A stretch of 64,000 nt of DNA, taken from MRBY01 sp943371005. GTDB taxonomy: Bacteria > Cyanobacteriota > Cyanobacteriia > Cyanobacteriales > MRBY01. The position numbers and the translations under genes are program-made. Shown piece after piece: positions 9,193 through 18,890 of this stretch (its first letter is position 1; each line of letters begins with the position of its first letter). Where the stretch lies: positions 248,001 through 312,000 of the forward strand of contig CALRTB020000001.1 in assembly GCA_943371005.1 (NCBI GenBank). The letters run 5' to 3'. The notes beneath the pieces were generated by a model. The model was given only the letters and a program-made list of their open reading frames with translations, was not told the DNA's origin and searched no databases.

Positions 9193-10032
9193 CTAATCTT
9201 CTGGGATTTGGAGGGCTTCTTTTTCTGCCTCGAGGATCTCTGGTGGCACCTGAAAGCTGGGTCTGCCATTTTCATCAATGCGAACAATCACGCCCAGGGC
9301 CTCTAGCTCGGCGATCGCCCGTCTTTGGGTTTCCACATCCCGCGCCTGACCTAAAACGGATGACCAAGCCGTTACCCGCGCCATAATACTGCGGGGATCC
9401 CGTTCTAAAAAGGCAGCACTGGCCTCAGAGCGTTGTCGGGCATTTTGACTTTCGGGGTCATCGTAGTAGGCAGCCCAGGCCGCCGCCGTTTTATAGGATT
9501 GAATGGCCGCAGGGATATCACCGAGGAAAAGATGCTCGTCAATGGCCTTCATGCGCCAGAGATAAAAACTTTGATCCGGGACAGTGGGAGTCATCTGGGC
9601 CAAGCCGCGATTTAACAACTCGACGGTGCGATCCGGGGTGCCGGCATAGAGGGAACTGCTTCCTGATAGATAGTAATAGCCTTCCTTAAACCAAGGGTCG
9701 AGATCGACAATCACCTCGAAATAATCAGCACTGAGTCGATAATCGCCCAATCTCCGCGCCTCATCGTCCCCAAAATATTGTAAAAATCGCAGAAAAACCC
9801 AGTCTGAAACTAAATTGTCGTAACCGTAGGTGGGCAGTTGTTGCCACAGGTCTAAACTGGCCGCTTCTGTTTTTGCCTGACGCTCAACAATTTCCGGGGT
9901 TAAGTCAGTGGCTTGCTTTAAATTATTGAGACGGAACTGTTGCAGGGTAATAATTACGACTCCAGAAGCCAATGCTAACGCGCCTAACCCTAGACTTTTT
10001 AGTCCTTTCCCCACAAGTGCGATCGCCACCAT
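9193..10032 (-). CDS. Membrane-anchored hypothetical protein with TPR-like helices
   Basis: Unknown function. The chosen ATG at 10032 gives 279 residues starting MVAIALVGKG; a TTG at 10068 would add 12 more. A single hydrophobic segment (about residues 8-28) would anchor it, with the rest probably on the lumenal or periplasmic side. Helical pairs such as DYFEVIVDLDPWFKEGYYYLSG and AAIQSYKTAAAWAAYYDD resemble tetratricopeptide repeats, suggesting protein-protein contacts. It ends two bases from the convergent bioF stop. Similar proteins are, as far as I recall, found across cyanobacteria, but I cannot confirm this here. Confidence 0.65.
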   Translation of the reverse strand: MVAIALVGKGLKSLGLGALALASGVVIITLQQFRLNNLKQATDLTPEIVERQAKTEAASLDLWQQLPTYGYDNLVSDWVFLRFLQYFGDDEARRLGDYRLSADYFEVIVDLDPWFKEGYYYLSGSSSLYAGTPDRTVELLNRGLAQMTPTVPDQSFYLWRMKAIDEHLFLGDIPAAIQSYKTAAAWAAYYDDPESQNARQRSEASAAFLERDPRSIMARVTAWSSVLGQARDVETQRRAIAELEALGVIVRIDENGRPSFQVPPEILEAEKEALQIPED

Positions 10033-10135
10033 AGTCTGCCACTGCCAATGTTCTTGAAAACACTCCAATTTTAGCCTGTTGGGCCATCGATCCTGACGAC
10101 ACCTGTCTGCTGCAACGCCATTGACTGAGTTTTGT

Positions 10136-11359
10136 CTATTTCCTCAGTTGATTCAGCTTTTTAAAAAGTTGACTGGCCGTATGTTCGACCCAAGCCAAAA
10201 GATGATCCAGCGCTTTTAAAAGTCGCTCCAAAAAATGTTGCTCATAGCCAACGCTGAGGGCCTCCGTTTCAATCCATTCCGGTTTGGCCTCGATCTCCGT
10301 AGAACTTGGTGGCACATCTGGTCGTGTTAGGCTCTGGGTCTGGGCTTCGACGGTGGCGATCGCCCCTGGTTCTGGGCTAGAAATCGGTTGATTTAAAGTT
10401 GTTACCAATGGCGGCAGCGGCGTTAGTGGGGCCTGAGGCGAATCGAGATTAACCGGATCAATAGCCTCGGCAGATTTTGTTTTGGCCTGGAAGAGATCGG
10501 CCCAGGTCAGCCAGGGCTTGGGGGTGACAACTGGGTCAGGGGCGGTGATGGTACTGGTGGCGGGTTGAACCTTAAACCAGTTACGGAAAAACCGCTGCAG
10601 GGGGGGGAGAGCTTCGGCAGGAACCGTGGGCGCGAGAACCCGCTGTTCTAACTGGGCCAGCCGTTGATCTAGGGGCTTAAGTACCGGTGCCAGGGGCAAA
10701 GGGGGTAACAACTGGGGCGAATAAATTTCGGGGGGCACCACTGCTGTGTGCCAATGGGATTCACCAAATAGATCAATGGCGATCGCCACCGGACTTTGTT
10801 CCAGCCAACTTAAGCCCTGCATCAACCAACGCACCGGGGCCAAAAGCCTGGGGTTGTGGCCATGAACCGGGGGTAAAATCCGGGGATTTGGGGTGTGGCT
10901 TGCGAGATGCTCCTGTCTTTTTTGATAGTTAACGCTGCCTAGATGAAAACTGATTTGTCGCTGCAGTTCCGTTTGAGATTGGTGGGGTTTGACGGTGTGA
11001 TTATCTTGATCGACAAATAAAATGTCTTGGGTTGTGAGGTCACAGGCGATCCCCTGGAGGGGTGGCTGCGTTGTACCATCACTTTTAGCGGTGCTGGGGG
11101 GAAAATCTGGCGTTTGGGCGGCGGCCTCCGCGAGGGTAAGGCGTTTGCGTTCCGTTTGGGTGGCGGCAATTTGACGTACCGCGACGCGACTGGTTTGCAC
11201 CAGTAAATACAAAGGATAAAAGGCGATCTGGCTGCCCCACTCCACGGTGATTTTGAGGCGACGGGCGGCCTGGGTCAGTCGGTTTCCCCACTGGATCGAT
11301 TGACGATTGAGAAAGTTAAAGAGTTTACTTTGGTAGGGGCCTGGAGCAGACATCGTCAT
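10136..11359 (-). CDS. Hypothetical protein with long Pro-rich disordered region, 407 aa
   Basis: Not recognised. The N-terminal third (to about residue 75) is basic and helical with an amphipathic stretch QIAFYPLYLLVQ that may associate with membrane. The middle and C-terminal parts are rich in Pro, Gln, Thr and Leu, with repeated short P-L-P-P motifs, and look disordered. A final helix (LLKALDHLLAWVEHTASQLFKKL) closes the protein. It is divergent from the thioesterase gene across a 52-base gap, so the two share a compact promoter region. Start ATG 11359; a second ATG two codons on is equally possible. Confidence 0.6.
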   Translation of the reverse strand: MTMSAPGPYQSKLFNFLNRQSIQWGNRLTQAARRLKITVEWGSQIAFYPLYLLVQTSRVAVRQIAATQTERKRLTLAEAAAQTPDFPPSTAKSDGTTQPPLQGIACDLTTQDILFVDQDNHTVKPHQSQTELQRQISFHLGSVNYQKRQEHLASHTPNPRILPPVHGHNPRLLAPVRWLMQGLSWLEQSPVAIAIDLFGESHWHTAVVPPEIYSPQLLPPLPLAPVLKPLDQRLAQLEQRVLAPTVPAEALPPLQRFFRNWFKVQPATSTITAPDPVVTPKPWLTWADLFQAKTKSAEAIDPVNLDSPQAPLTPLPPLVTTLNQPISSPEPGAIATVEAQTQSLTRPDVPPSSTEIEAKPEWIETEALSVGYEQHFLERLLKALDHLLAWVEHTASQLFKKLNQLRK

Positions 11360-11411
11360 TTTTGCGGCACAACGCTTTTATTGTCCCATAGAGATTTCGG
11401 AATCGAAGTTT

Positions 11412-11852
11412 ATGGCTTACGCTTATCGACGAACCATCCATTTGGCGGATACCGATGCCGCCGGGGTAGTCTATTTTGCACAGCTTCTCCAAATTTGCCA
11501 TGAAGCCTATGAGATGTGCCTTACGGAGAGTGGGATGGATTGGTCTGGGTTGCTCCGGCAGGGAACAGTTGCCTTACCTATTGTCCATAGTGCCATTGAT
11601 TTTTTTCGACCAATCTCCTGGGGCGATCGCCTAGACATTGAGCTCTACCCAGAACTTGAAAATTCTAGTCAATTTAAGATTTCTTACCGGATTTTTACGG
11701 AAAATCACGACTCCCCAACAGAATCGCCCCTGGCCACGGCCCTCACTCGCCATGTGGCGATCAATCCCAGAATCCGTCAGCGTTGTGGCTTACCGTTAGT
11801 CGTCGAAACATGGTTAAGGAATGCACCAAAAATCGAGGACAGCAAAATTTAG
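11412..11852 (+). CDS. 1,4-dihydroxy-2-naphthoyl-CoA thioesterase (hotdog fold)
   Basis: Hydrolyses DHNA-CoA during phylloquinone (vitamin K1) synthesis, needed for photosystem I. The 146-residue product is a single hotdog domain of the 4HBT family: it opens with the active-site segment HLADTDAAGVVYFAQLL (catalytic Asp near residue 16), then VHSAIDFFRPISWGDRLDIEL. This pattern matches the cyanobacterial Slr0204 type, characterised as DHNA-CoA thioesterase; the assignment is from remembered family features. Its start faces the divergent hypothetical gene, and glnB follows 123 bases downstream. Confidence 0.8.
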   Translation: MAYAYRRTIHLADTDAAGVVYFAQLLQICHEAYEMCLTESGMDWSGLLRQGTVALPIVHSAIDFFRPISWGDRLDIELYPELENSSQFKISYRIFTENHDSPTESPLATALTRHVAINPRIRQRCGLPLVVETWLRNAPKIEDSKI

Positions 11853-11975
11853 CCTGTACAATTGTCTTGAATCTAACGATATCTTTTTACCTGTGATGCT
11901 AAAACAAGGTAGCTCACGCACTTAATCCATTATTTTTCATTATTTTCAGACTATTTAAGAGGAGTCATCACTTCA

Positions 11976-12314
11976 ATGAAAAAAGTAGAAGCCATTATTC
12001 GCCCCTTCAAACTCGATGAAGTCAAAATCGCCCTCGTCAATGCAGGCATCGTCGGCATGACCGTTTCTGAAGTTCGCGGTTTCGGTCGCCAAAAAGGACA
12101 AACAGAAAGATATCGCGGTTCTGAGTACACCGTTGAATTTCTCCAAAAGCTCAAGATTGAGATCGTCATCGATGATGATCAAGTGGATGCAGTCGTTGAC
12201 AAAATTGTTGCGGCCGCCCGGACTGGGGAAATCGGCGACGGGAAAATCTTTATTTCTCCCGTGGATCAAATCGTCCGGATCCGGACTGGGGAAAAAGACC
12301 TCGAAGCTGTCTAA
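11976..12314 (+). CDS. glnB: Nitrogen regulatory protein PII
   Basis: Trimeric sensor of 2-oxoglutarate and ATP/ADP that controls NAG kinase, PipX/NtcA and nitrate uptake in cyanobacteria. The 112 residues fit PII exactly. The T-loop reads TERYRGSEYTVEF with Ser49, the residue phosphorylated in cyanobacteria, and Tyr51, the uridylylation site in proteobacteria. The C-terminal signature GDGKIFISPVDQIVRIRTGE is intact. An AGAGGAG ribosome site precedes the ATG. No clear GTA-N8-TAC NtcA box was seen upstream; GTACAATTGTCTTG at 11856 is only a half match. Confidence 0.97.
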   Translation: MKKVEAIIRPFKLDEVKIALVNAGIVGMTVSEVRGFGRQKGQTERYRGSEYTVEFLQKLKIEIVIDDDQVDAVVDKIVAAARTGEIGDGKIFISPVDQIVRIRTGEKDLEAV

Positions 12315-12374
12315 AACCGCCCCTGGTGCCCAGTTAAATTTTTTTGAAAATTTGTCCACAACTATCCCCTACGG

Positions 12375-12403
12375 CTCTCTCTTGGTTTGAGGGAGTTTTT
12401 TTT
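12375..12403. terminator. Terminator shared by glnB and the convergent cupredoxin gene
   Basis: CTCTC (12375-12379) pairs with GGGAG (12391-12395) with one G-U, followed by eight Ts. The T run overlaps the stop codon of the cupredoxin gene on the other strand. Confidence 0.7.
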
Positions 12404-12866
12404 ATGCACCAGCGATGACCTGAATCGTACCGACCATCCCCGCAGCGGCGTGACCGGGTACAGAACAATGCAGTTCAAACTTGCCGGTCTTTTGGGGAAT
12501 TAAGATCCATTCGGCGATCGCCCCCGGTTTGAGTTCTAGCTCGTGAATCGCTCCCTTCACTTCCACCTTGCCCGCTTCTACCTTTTGGGTCCAACTGGTG
12601 TCGGCAAAATCTTTAGCGGTGAAGTAGTGTTTTTGATTACTGGGGTTGTCGAGCCGCAATTTGTAGCGTTGGCCAGCGACAAATTCCAACTGATCGGGGA
12701 CAAATCTTAGGGCGCCGCTGGCTGTGCCTAGATGGATCTGCATTTCCTGGAGGGGTTGCTGGGCCGGTACCGGTAAGGCGATCGCCGCTGGGGTCAGACA
12801 AAATAACATTAGCCCAAGTAAAACCAGCACTTTATAGCCATGGACGAAGTATTTGTTAAACACCAT
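12402..12866 (-). CDS. Secreted cupredoxin (blue copper) protein
   Basis: The 154-residue product has a signal peptide (hydrophobic VLVLLGLMLFCLTPAAIA, cleavage probably after about residue 30) and one cupredoxin domain. The likely type 1 copper ligands are present: His80 in NQKHYF and the C-x4-H-x4-M cluster Cys134, His139, Met144 in HCSVPGHAAAGM. It is longer and less plastocyanin-like than PetE and resembles the uncharacterised plastocyanin/azurin-family proteins; a role in periplasmic or lumenal electron transfer or copper handling is an inference. It is convergent with glnB. Confidence 0.8.
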   Translation of the reverse strand: MVFNKYFVHGYKVLVLLGLMLFCLTPAAIALPVPAQQPLQEMQIHLGTASGALRFVPDQLEFVAGQRYKLRLDNPSNQKHYFTAKDFADTSWTQKVEAGKVEVKGAIHELELKPGAIAEWILIPQKTGKFELHCSVPGHAAAGMVGTIQVIAGA

Positions 12867-12914
12867 TGATTTTCTCCATTACGCTTGAAAATTTCGGTTG
12901 CTTTGATGCTTCTG

Positions 12915-15900
12915 TTATATCCCGGCTTCCTCTAACACCCCCTGCATTCTGCCGAGCCACTCGATGAGGCTATCCAATTGTTGTTGGGGCTTTATTGCCC
13001 CTAGACCCCGCACTGTCACTTTTTTGGAGGTGTACACAAAGCGGGACTGAAGATGGGACGGTAACTTTTCGGCGAAGCGCTGCCAGGCGGGTTCCTCCAT
13101 GGGCGTTTCGAGGACGATATTTTGTTTGCCTTCGGGTTTAATGCGCGAGAATCCAAGGGACTTGGCAATCATCTTTAGCTCAATGACCTGGAGCAGTTGC
13201 TCAACGGAAGGAGGTAATTTACCGTAGCGATCGCCCCAATCGGCGGCAATTTGCATCAGTTCCGGTTTGGAGTTGGCCTGGGTAATCAGACGATAGGCAT
13301 CAAGTTTTTGGTCGCCATCGGTGATGTAGTTGCTCGGAATAAAGGCCGTGAGCCGTAGATCCACCTGGCAATCATCCACTTGGGGAATTTCCTGGCCGCG
13401 AATTTCACTAATGCAATCCTGGAGCATTTCCATGTATAGATCAAAACCAATGGCCTCCATTTGCCCGGACTGTTCTGCCCCCAGGAGATTGCCCACCCCG
13501 CGAATTTCCATATCCCGCATCGCCAATTGATAGCCAGAACCTAGTTGACTAAACTCCTGCAAGGCCCGCAGCCGTTTCCGCGCTTTTTCGGTGAGGTCTC
13601 CTTGACTGGGATAAAGGAGCCACGCATGGGCCTGGATGCCAGAACGTCCCACCCGACCGCGCAGTTGATAGAGTTGGGAAAGACCGAATTTTTGGGCATC
13701 TTCAACGATAATCGTGTTCACCCGAGGAATATCGAGTCCAGACTCAACGATAGTCGTACAGAGAAGAATATCCGCCTCGCCATTATTAAAGGTCAACATC
13801 GTCGTTTCGAGATCGGCTTCGTTCATCTGCCCATGGGCGATCGCCACCCGCGCCGAGGGAATCATTTCTTGTAATTGGGAGGCAATGGTCTCAATCCCTT
13901 CAACGCGGGGCACCACATAGAAAATTTGTCCGCCCCGATCTAATTCATTGCGAATCGCAGTGCGGATAATTTCGGGGTTATGGCGGGACACATGGGTTTG
14001 GATCGGGCGACGGGACGGCGGTGGCGTCGTAATTAAACTCATTTCCCGAATGCCCGACAGGGACATATATAAGGTGCGCGGAATCGGGGTGGCGGACAAA
14101 GTTAAAACATCGACCTTCGTTTTGAGGGCCTTAATTTTTTCCTTTTGATTCACCCCAAAGCGTTGTTCTTCATCGACCACGAGCAAACCTAAATCCTTGA
14201 ATTGCACGTCTTTGCCGAGGAGTTGTTGGGTGCCGACAACGATGTCTAGTTCGCCCCTGTGGAGCCGTTCCAAAATGTCCTTGCGTTCGGAGGCGGTGCG
14301 GAAGCGATTTAAGAGGCCAATATTAATCGGATAGGGAGAAAAGCGTTCCTTTAGGGTGTGGTAGTGCTGTTGGGTCAAAATCGTGGTCGGTGCCAATAAC
14401 GCCACCTGTTTATGGCCACCGGTGACCACTTTAAAAATGGCCCGGATTGCCACTTCTGTTTTCCCAAAACCCACATCGCCACAGACGAGGCGATCCATTG
14501 GGCGATCGCTCTCTAGATCCCGCTTAATATCCTGCACCGCCTTCAGTTGGTCTGGGGTCGCTTGGTACGGAAAAGAATCCTCCATTTCCTGTTGCCAGGG
14601 GGCATCGCTTGGGTAGGTTGTGCCCTTCATTTCCGCCCGTTGGGCATAAATTTTCAACAGGTCAACGGCTAATTTTTTAACGGACTTTCTGACCTTGGCC
14701 TTGGTTTTTTCCCAGGTTTTGCCGCCCATCCGGTGGAGTTCCGGGCGTCCCTTGGCGGTGTGGCGATAGCGGGACAGGGTATCTAAAGAATCTGCGGGAA
14801 TTCTGAGGATCCCATCGGCATATTTGAGGACTAAATATTCCCGACTTTGCAGGGTTTCAATTTTAATAAAGCGACCAATACCATGGCTTTTGTGGACAAT
14901 ATAATCACCGGGATTGAGTTTATTAACGTCAACGGTTTTTGAGGCGGCCCGGCGACGTTTTCGGATGTACCCAAAGGTGGTGAGGGCGTGTTGGCCGTAG
15001 AATTCTCGGTCGGTAACAACGGCAATTCTAAAGGTGGGTAAAATAAAGCCTTCGAGTTCTGCTTGGCCCTTGTACTTGAGGGCGATCGCCGTGCCCTGGC
15101 GTTGGTGTTTTTCGATGGCGGGATAATCCCTAGGATTAGGGATGAACTGGGCAGCGCAGTCATGTTCCTGGAGCAGGGAAACGGAGCGTGAGGGTTGAGC
15201 CGAAACCAGCCAAGAGTTGTACTTATCAAGGGTAATGGTGCTGTAGATTTCCCGTTTACCCCGCAAAATTTCTGCCAATTTACCGAACTGGTGCGGTGTA
15301 ATCGGTACCGGGCGACTAGATAGGTTGATGCTGGCTTCACTGACATCATCAAGTTCTGTCAAGGTAATTTTTTGGTACCGTTGGCTGACCTGGTCAAAAT
15401 TTTCCTGCACCCTGCGGTGAACTTTGGGTAGGGGAGATTCGCCATTGAGCAACTGCCACTGGGCCTCGCTAGTTTCGTAGGTGCGATCGCCATGGGCGAG
15501 ACATTGGGACAATTCATCGATGGCCACCAATGTATTTTCTGGGAGATACGCCAGGATCGAGGCCACCTGATCCGCAAAGGCGACCCCCAAAAAGCGTTGC
15601 ATTCCTTCAGGATAAACACCTTCTCCCCATTGTTCTTTTTCCTCTGGGGTTAGCGGTAAATCTGCCGGATCGAGGATCTGTTGACCAATTAAAGGCGCCC
15701 AGGCTGTGGGGGTCAAAACCAGTTGGTCTACTTTATCGAGGGAGCGCTGGCTGTTGGGATCAAACTCCCGGATGCTTTCTAGCTGATCACCAAAAAAATC
15801 TAAACGTACCGGCAACTCCCCCGACACCGGAAAAATATCAACAATATCGCCCCGACGAGTCCACTGGCCTTCGGTTTCGACGATGTTCACCCGTTCATAG

Positions 15901-16403
15901 CCGAGGCGCGTTAACTGGGTGGCGATCGCCTCTGAATGATCAAGTTCTGCTCCTGGTAGCAAGGTCAAGCAATAATCCTGGAAAACTGCTTGGGGTGGCA
16001 GATGGGGCTGGAGGGCGCGCTCCGTTGTCACCACAACCATCCCCTTACCCACAGCAGATGACTGACCATAGGCGATCGCCCCTAGGGTTTGCATCTGCCC
16101 CCAGATCATCTCTGACTCTGGATCAAAAGCTTCGTAGGGCGATGCTTCCGAGGTGGGATAAAACAAAACCTGACCCCAACCCATGGCTTCTAACTGGGCA
16201 GCCCAACGTCCGGCTTCCTCTAGGGTGGCACAGACCACCAACAGATTTTTCTCCTGCAATTGCGCCAAACTTGAGGCCAATAGTCCTTTGGGGAGTCTGG
16301 GCAGGCCACTTAAAGCGAGTTCCCCTTGGGTTTGGAGTTTTTGGTTTAATTCTGCTGTGAGGGCAGCACGGCTCAAAAAACGGACAACCGAAGAAAAAGT
16401 CAT
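12915..16403 (-). CDS. mfd: Transcription-repair coupling factor
   Basis: Translocase that removes stalled RNA polymerase and recruits UvrA. About 1162 residues, normal length. The N-terminal third is the UvrB-homology module (FYPTSEASPYEAFDPESE), followed by the RNA polymerase interaction domain (LNPGDYIVHKSHGIGRFIKI), and the RecG-like SF2 motor with Walker A GDVGFGKTEVAIRAIF, DEEQRFG in motif II and TLSATPIPRTLYMSLSGIR in motif III. The UvrA-binding C-terminal module is complete. The ATG at 16403 is chosen; a TTG four codons upstream would also read in frame. Confidence 0.96.
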   Translation of the reverse strand: MTFSSVVRFLSRAALTAELNQKLQTQGELALSGLPRLPKGLLASSLAQLQEKNLLVVCATLEEAGRWAAQLEAMGWGQVLFYPTSEASPYEAFDPESEMIWGQMQTLGAIAYGQSSAVGKGMVVVTTERALQPHLPPQAVFQDYCLTLLPGAELDHSEAIATQLTRLGYERVNIVETEGQWTRRGDIVDIFPVSGELPVRLDFFGDQLESIREFDPNSQRSLDKVDQLVLTPTAWAPLIGQQILDPADLPLTPEEKEQWGEGVYPEGMQRFLGVAFADQVASILAYLPENTLVAIDELSQCLAHGDRTYETSEAQWQLLNGESPLPKVHRRVQENFDQVSQRYQKITLTELDDVSEASINLSSRPVPITPHQFGKLAEILRGKREIYSTITLDKYNSWLVSAQPSRSVSLLQEHDCAAQFIPNPRDYPAIEKHQRQGTAIALKYKGQAELEGFILPTFRIAVVTDREFYGQHALTTFGYIRKRRRAASKTVDVNKLNPGDYIVHKSHGIGRFIKIETLQSREYLVLKYADGILRIPADSLDTLSRYRHTAKGRPELHRMGGKTWEKTKAKVRKSVKKLAVDLLKIYAQRAEMKGTTYPSDAPWQQEMEDSFPYQATPDQLKAVQDIKRDLESDRPMDRLVCGDVGFGKTEVAIRAIFKVVTGGHKQVALLAPTTILTQQHYHTLKERFSPYPINIGLLNRFRTASERKDILERLHRGELDIVVGTQQLLGKDVQFKDLGLLVVDEEQRFGVNQKEKIKALKTKVDVLTLSATPIPRTLYMSLSGIREMSLITTPPPSRRPIQTHVSRHNPEIIRTAIRNELDRGGQIFYVVPRVEGIETIASQLQEMIPSARVAIAHGQMNEADLETTMLTFNNGEADILLCTTIVESGLDIPRVNTIIVEDAQKFGLSQLYQLRGRVGRSGIQAHAWLLYPSQGDLTEKARKRLRALQEFSQLGSGYQLAMRDMEIRGVGNLLGAEQSGQMEAIGFDLYMEMLQDCISEIRGQEIPQVDDCQVDLRLTAFIPSNYITDGDQKLDAYRLITQANSKPELMQIAADWGDRYGKLPPSVEQLLQVIELKMIAKSLGFSRIKPEGKQNIVLETPMEEPAWQRFAEKLPSHLQSRFVYTSKKVTVRGLGAIKPQQQLDSLIEWLGRMQGVLEEAGI

Positions 16404-16521
16404 AGGTAATGGCAACGGTGACAGGCAGCGTTCATGGGTTCATTAAATGTATTACAGTTTTTTATGGGGCCGCAAAATCAATACAGGATTACGGCGATCG
16501 CTGCGGCTTTTTGGAGCTAAT

Positions 16522-16851
16522 TTAAGATTGGGTCGCCTGCTGTTCCAGAAAGTCTGCTTGGGTCGCAAAAATTTCAAACACGCGGTTCATATTAGTCAAC
16601 TCAAACAGCATTTGCACCTGTTCGTTGACGTTACACAAAATCATTTTTGCGCCGTGGGAACGTACCGTTTTTAATAATAAAACCAATGAGCCGAGGCCGG
16701 CACTATCCATAAACGTGATCCCAGCAAAGTCAAGGACAACAATTTCTTTTTTTTCGTCGGTAATACTTTTGAGTAAATCGTCTTTAAACTCAAGGGACTT
16801 AATATTATCAAAAATGCCCGTGGGGTGAAAAACTGCAATTTTGTTATCCAT
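16522..16851 (-). CDS. STAS-domain protein, anti-sigma factor antagonist type
   Basis: 109 residues from ATG 16851 (MDNKIAVFHPTG); an upstream TTG in frame is less likely. It is a lone STAS domain like SpoIIAA/RsbV: the loop FAGITFMDSAGLGSLV carries the serine that partner kinases phosphorylate in this family. It would act by partner switching with a serine kinase of the RsbW type or by binding a membrane target. No kinase or sigma gene lies nearby, so the partner is unknown. It sits upstream of mfd on the same strand with about a 120-base gap, so it is probably a separate unit. Confidence 0.85.
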   Translation of the reverse strand: MDNKIAVFHPTGIFDNIKSLEFKDDLLKSITDEKKEIVVLDFAGITFMDSAGLGSLVLLLKTVRSHGAKMILCNVNEQVQMLFELTNMNRVFEIFATQADFLEQQATQS

Positions 16852-17187
16852 AATGAACGCAGAATCGTTAAAAAGAATCAAAAACTGAATAAAGATTTTA
16901 AATCGATATTGATGATAAAGAAGGGGAGGATTTGTCCCAACGCGCAGTTACTCAGGGGGACTGTTTTAGCTTAGTCTACATTGTCGCCCTTTGAACCAGG
17001 TCTATTCTTTTCAATCCATGGGCTTGGCAACAAACTCTGAGTCTCTACCTTGATATTATCTGACTCCAAGGTAAATCCGGCGGAGAAAATTTGACTTTTT
17101 AGGCTCCGGTTTGCGGTTGTGCGGAGGGTCGTTAAGCGGCCTGATAAAATGTCCAAGGTGTGGAAGCCAGATTGCAGGACAGCGCCA
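16852..17187. other. Divergent intergenic region, STAS gene / reductase
   Basis: 336 bases. A -10-like TAAAAT occurs about 45 bases before the reductase ATG. A reverse-strand frame of 85 codons (16971-17228) crosses the reductase start and shows no recognisable features, so it is not called. Confidence 0.5.
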
Positions 17188-18294
17188 ATGGTCAAGCAGA
17201 TTTTAATTTTGGGGGGCACGGGCCGCATCGGTCAACGGGTGGCAGCGGCGATCGCCCTCCTGGGTTCGGTGACGGTGACAGGGCGTTCGGTGCGAGAGAC
17301 AAAGGCACTCCAGGGAACATTTTTGCGCCTCGATTTAGAAGATTTACCGGCTTTAGAAAAGGCGATCGCCAACCATGATTTGGTGATTCACTGTGCGGGG
17401 CCATTCCACCGCCGGGATGGTCGAGTCTTGAAAGCCTGTATTAACCAGAAAAAACACTACATCGACGTCAGTGATCACCGTTGTCTGTACGAAAAAGTTA
17501 AACCCCTCAAGGATGCCGTTACCGCTGCGGGTATTACTGCCATTTGTAATGCAGGGGTCTTTCCGGGGATTTCTAATAGTATGGTGCGCTTTGGTGTAGA
17601 GCAGCTCGACGAACCGCACAAAATTGAGCTTTATTATGGTGTTGCGGGTTCCGGGGGAGCCGGAGAAACGGTGATGACAACGACTTTTCTGGGGTTGGGG
17701 GAACCTTTTCTCGTTTTTCAGGACGGCACTTGGCAGGCCAAACAACCCTATTCCGAGCCGACGACAATTGATTTCCCTAACCCCATTGGCAAAACAACGG
17801 TGTATTGGTTTGATGTGGCCGAAACCTTTACCTTTGCCGAATCTTTCCCAGTAAAAACGGTGGTCACAAAGTTTGGTTCTCTGCCAAATTTTTATAATCA
17901 GCTCACGCGGGCCATCACCCTATTGCCTGAACCACTGCGTCAACATCCCCGCATCATTCAAGGTCTTAGCAAAATTAGCTACGGCATGACCAAACTCACC
18001 GATCCCTTTACGGGGGTTGGGGTGGCGATGCGAGCGATTGTTAGCGGCATTAAAAATGGTACGCCCCAGCAGGTTACGGTGGATTTTGTCCATGAACACA
18101 CGGCGATCGCCGCTGGCTTGGGGGTTGCCCTGGTGGCGGAGTTAGTCTTGAGTGATCAAATTAATCAGCCCGGCCTCTATCCCGTCGAGCAGATTATTCC
18201 CAGTAATTTATTTTTGGCCTGGGCACGCCGAAACCAGCTTAAGCTTTCCTGGAACATCCAGCCTTCTGAAACAAAGCAGGCGATCGCCAATTGA
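17188..18294 (+). CDS. Saccharopine dehydrogenase-like NAD(P)-binding protein
   Basis: About 368 residues from ATG 17188 (MVKQILILGGTGRIGQRV), which carries the dinucleotide-binding GGTGRIG motif at its very start and supports this start over a longer frame at 17119. The sequence then follows the saccharopine dehydrogenase/homospermidine synthase-like plan: a DLVIHCAGPFHRRDG segment, CNAGVFPGISN, and a second domain ending in a hydrophobic helix. Lysine metabolism through saccharopine is not expected in cyanobacteria, so the substrate is unknown. It may be a reductase of lipids or pigments. It is convergent with a decayed hydrolase gene. Confidence 0.7.
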   Translation: MVKQILILGGTGRIGQRVAAAIALLGSVTVTGRSVRETKALQGTFLRLDLEDLPALEKAIANHDLVIHCAGPFHRRDGRVLKACINQKKHYIDVSDHRCLYEKVKPLKDAVTAAGITAICNAGVFPGISNSMVRFGVEQLDEPHKIELYYGVAGSGGAGETVMTTTFLGLGEPFLVFQDGTWQAKQPYSEPTTIDFPNPIGKTTVYWFDVAETFTFAESFPVKTVVTKFGSLPNFYNQLTRAITLLPEPLRQHPRIIQGLSKISYGMTKLTDPFTGVGVAMRAIVSGIKNGTPQQVTVDFVHEHTAIAAGLGVALVAELVLSDQINQPGLYPVEQIIPSNLFLAWARRNQLKLSWNIQPSETKQAIAN

Positions 18295-18322
18295 ACATTC
18301 ACTAGAAATCTGGTCACTATTT

Positions 18323-18890
18323 TCACGCTGTCGCTGTTAGGGCTGGTTGTTTGAGTTGCAGGAAAGTCGAAATTTTATGGGCCACTTTTTCGGGCTGAAA
18401 ATAATGGAAAAAATACCGACCTTGGGGGCATTGCCACAGGGTATCCTCTGGCTTGAACCAAGGCTGCCAATCTGTTTGGAGTTTCTGATCAATCACTACA
18501 TCATCACTGCCCCCACAAACCAACAAAGGCATTGATACGGAGCGGGGCGGTAAAGATCGATTTCGACAAAGAGTATGGAGGGGGAGAGCCGTTTTGAGAT
18601 CACTTTCGAGCACATCCCGCAATTGATAAACGGTGGCTGGCGGTTGAATCCCAAACAGGTTGTAAACGGTCTGCTTTAGGAGAATACTTCTGGGACAAGG
18701 TAACAGGCGCAACTGGGCATAATAATGGGCCTGCCAATCCACCGCCGGATAAGCCCCTACCGAAAGCAAGGTCAGGGATTTCACCCGTTCTGGATGGCGA
18801 TCGCCGTAGAGTAAAGCCACTAATCCCCCGGTGCCGTGGCCCAGCAAATGGACGGGGCGATCGCCTCAGTTTGGCAAAGCAACAAAAATA
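18323..18890 (-). pseudogene. Alpha/beta hydrolase remnant, truncated and frameshifted
   Basis: The reading frame from 18847 to 18323 begins only at the nucleophile elbow (LGHGTGG, where family members normally have Ser: GHSxGG) and continues through the acid residue (VCGGSDDVVID) and a C-terminal histidine (YFFHYF). The normal 80-100 residue N-terminal part is absent. Just upstream a stop is met, but restoring one C in the CCCC run at 18854-18857 joins it in frame to VFLLLCQTEAIA|PVHLL, a sensible continuation to about 18890-18915, beyond which no hydrolase sequence is seen. So it has both a frameshift and a 5' deletion. The Gly-His-Gly-Thr elbow also lacks the usual serine. Confidence 0.7.

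Noticed and set aside
11856..11869. GTACAATTGTCTTG before glnB as a possible NtcA site
   Set aside because: Only the left GTA half fits; the right half is TTG instead of TAC.
16971..17228. Reverse-strand frame of 85 codons in the gap after the STAS gene
   Set aside because: It overlaps the start of the reductase gene, has no ribosome site or motif, and the composition is non-coding-like.
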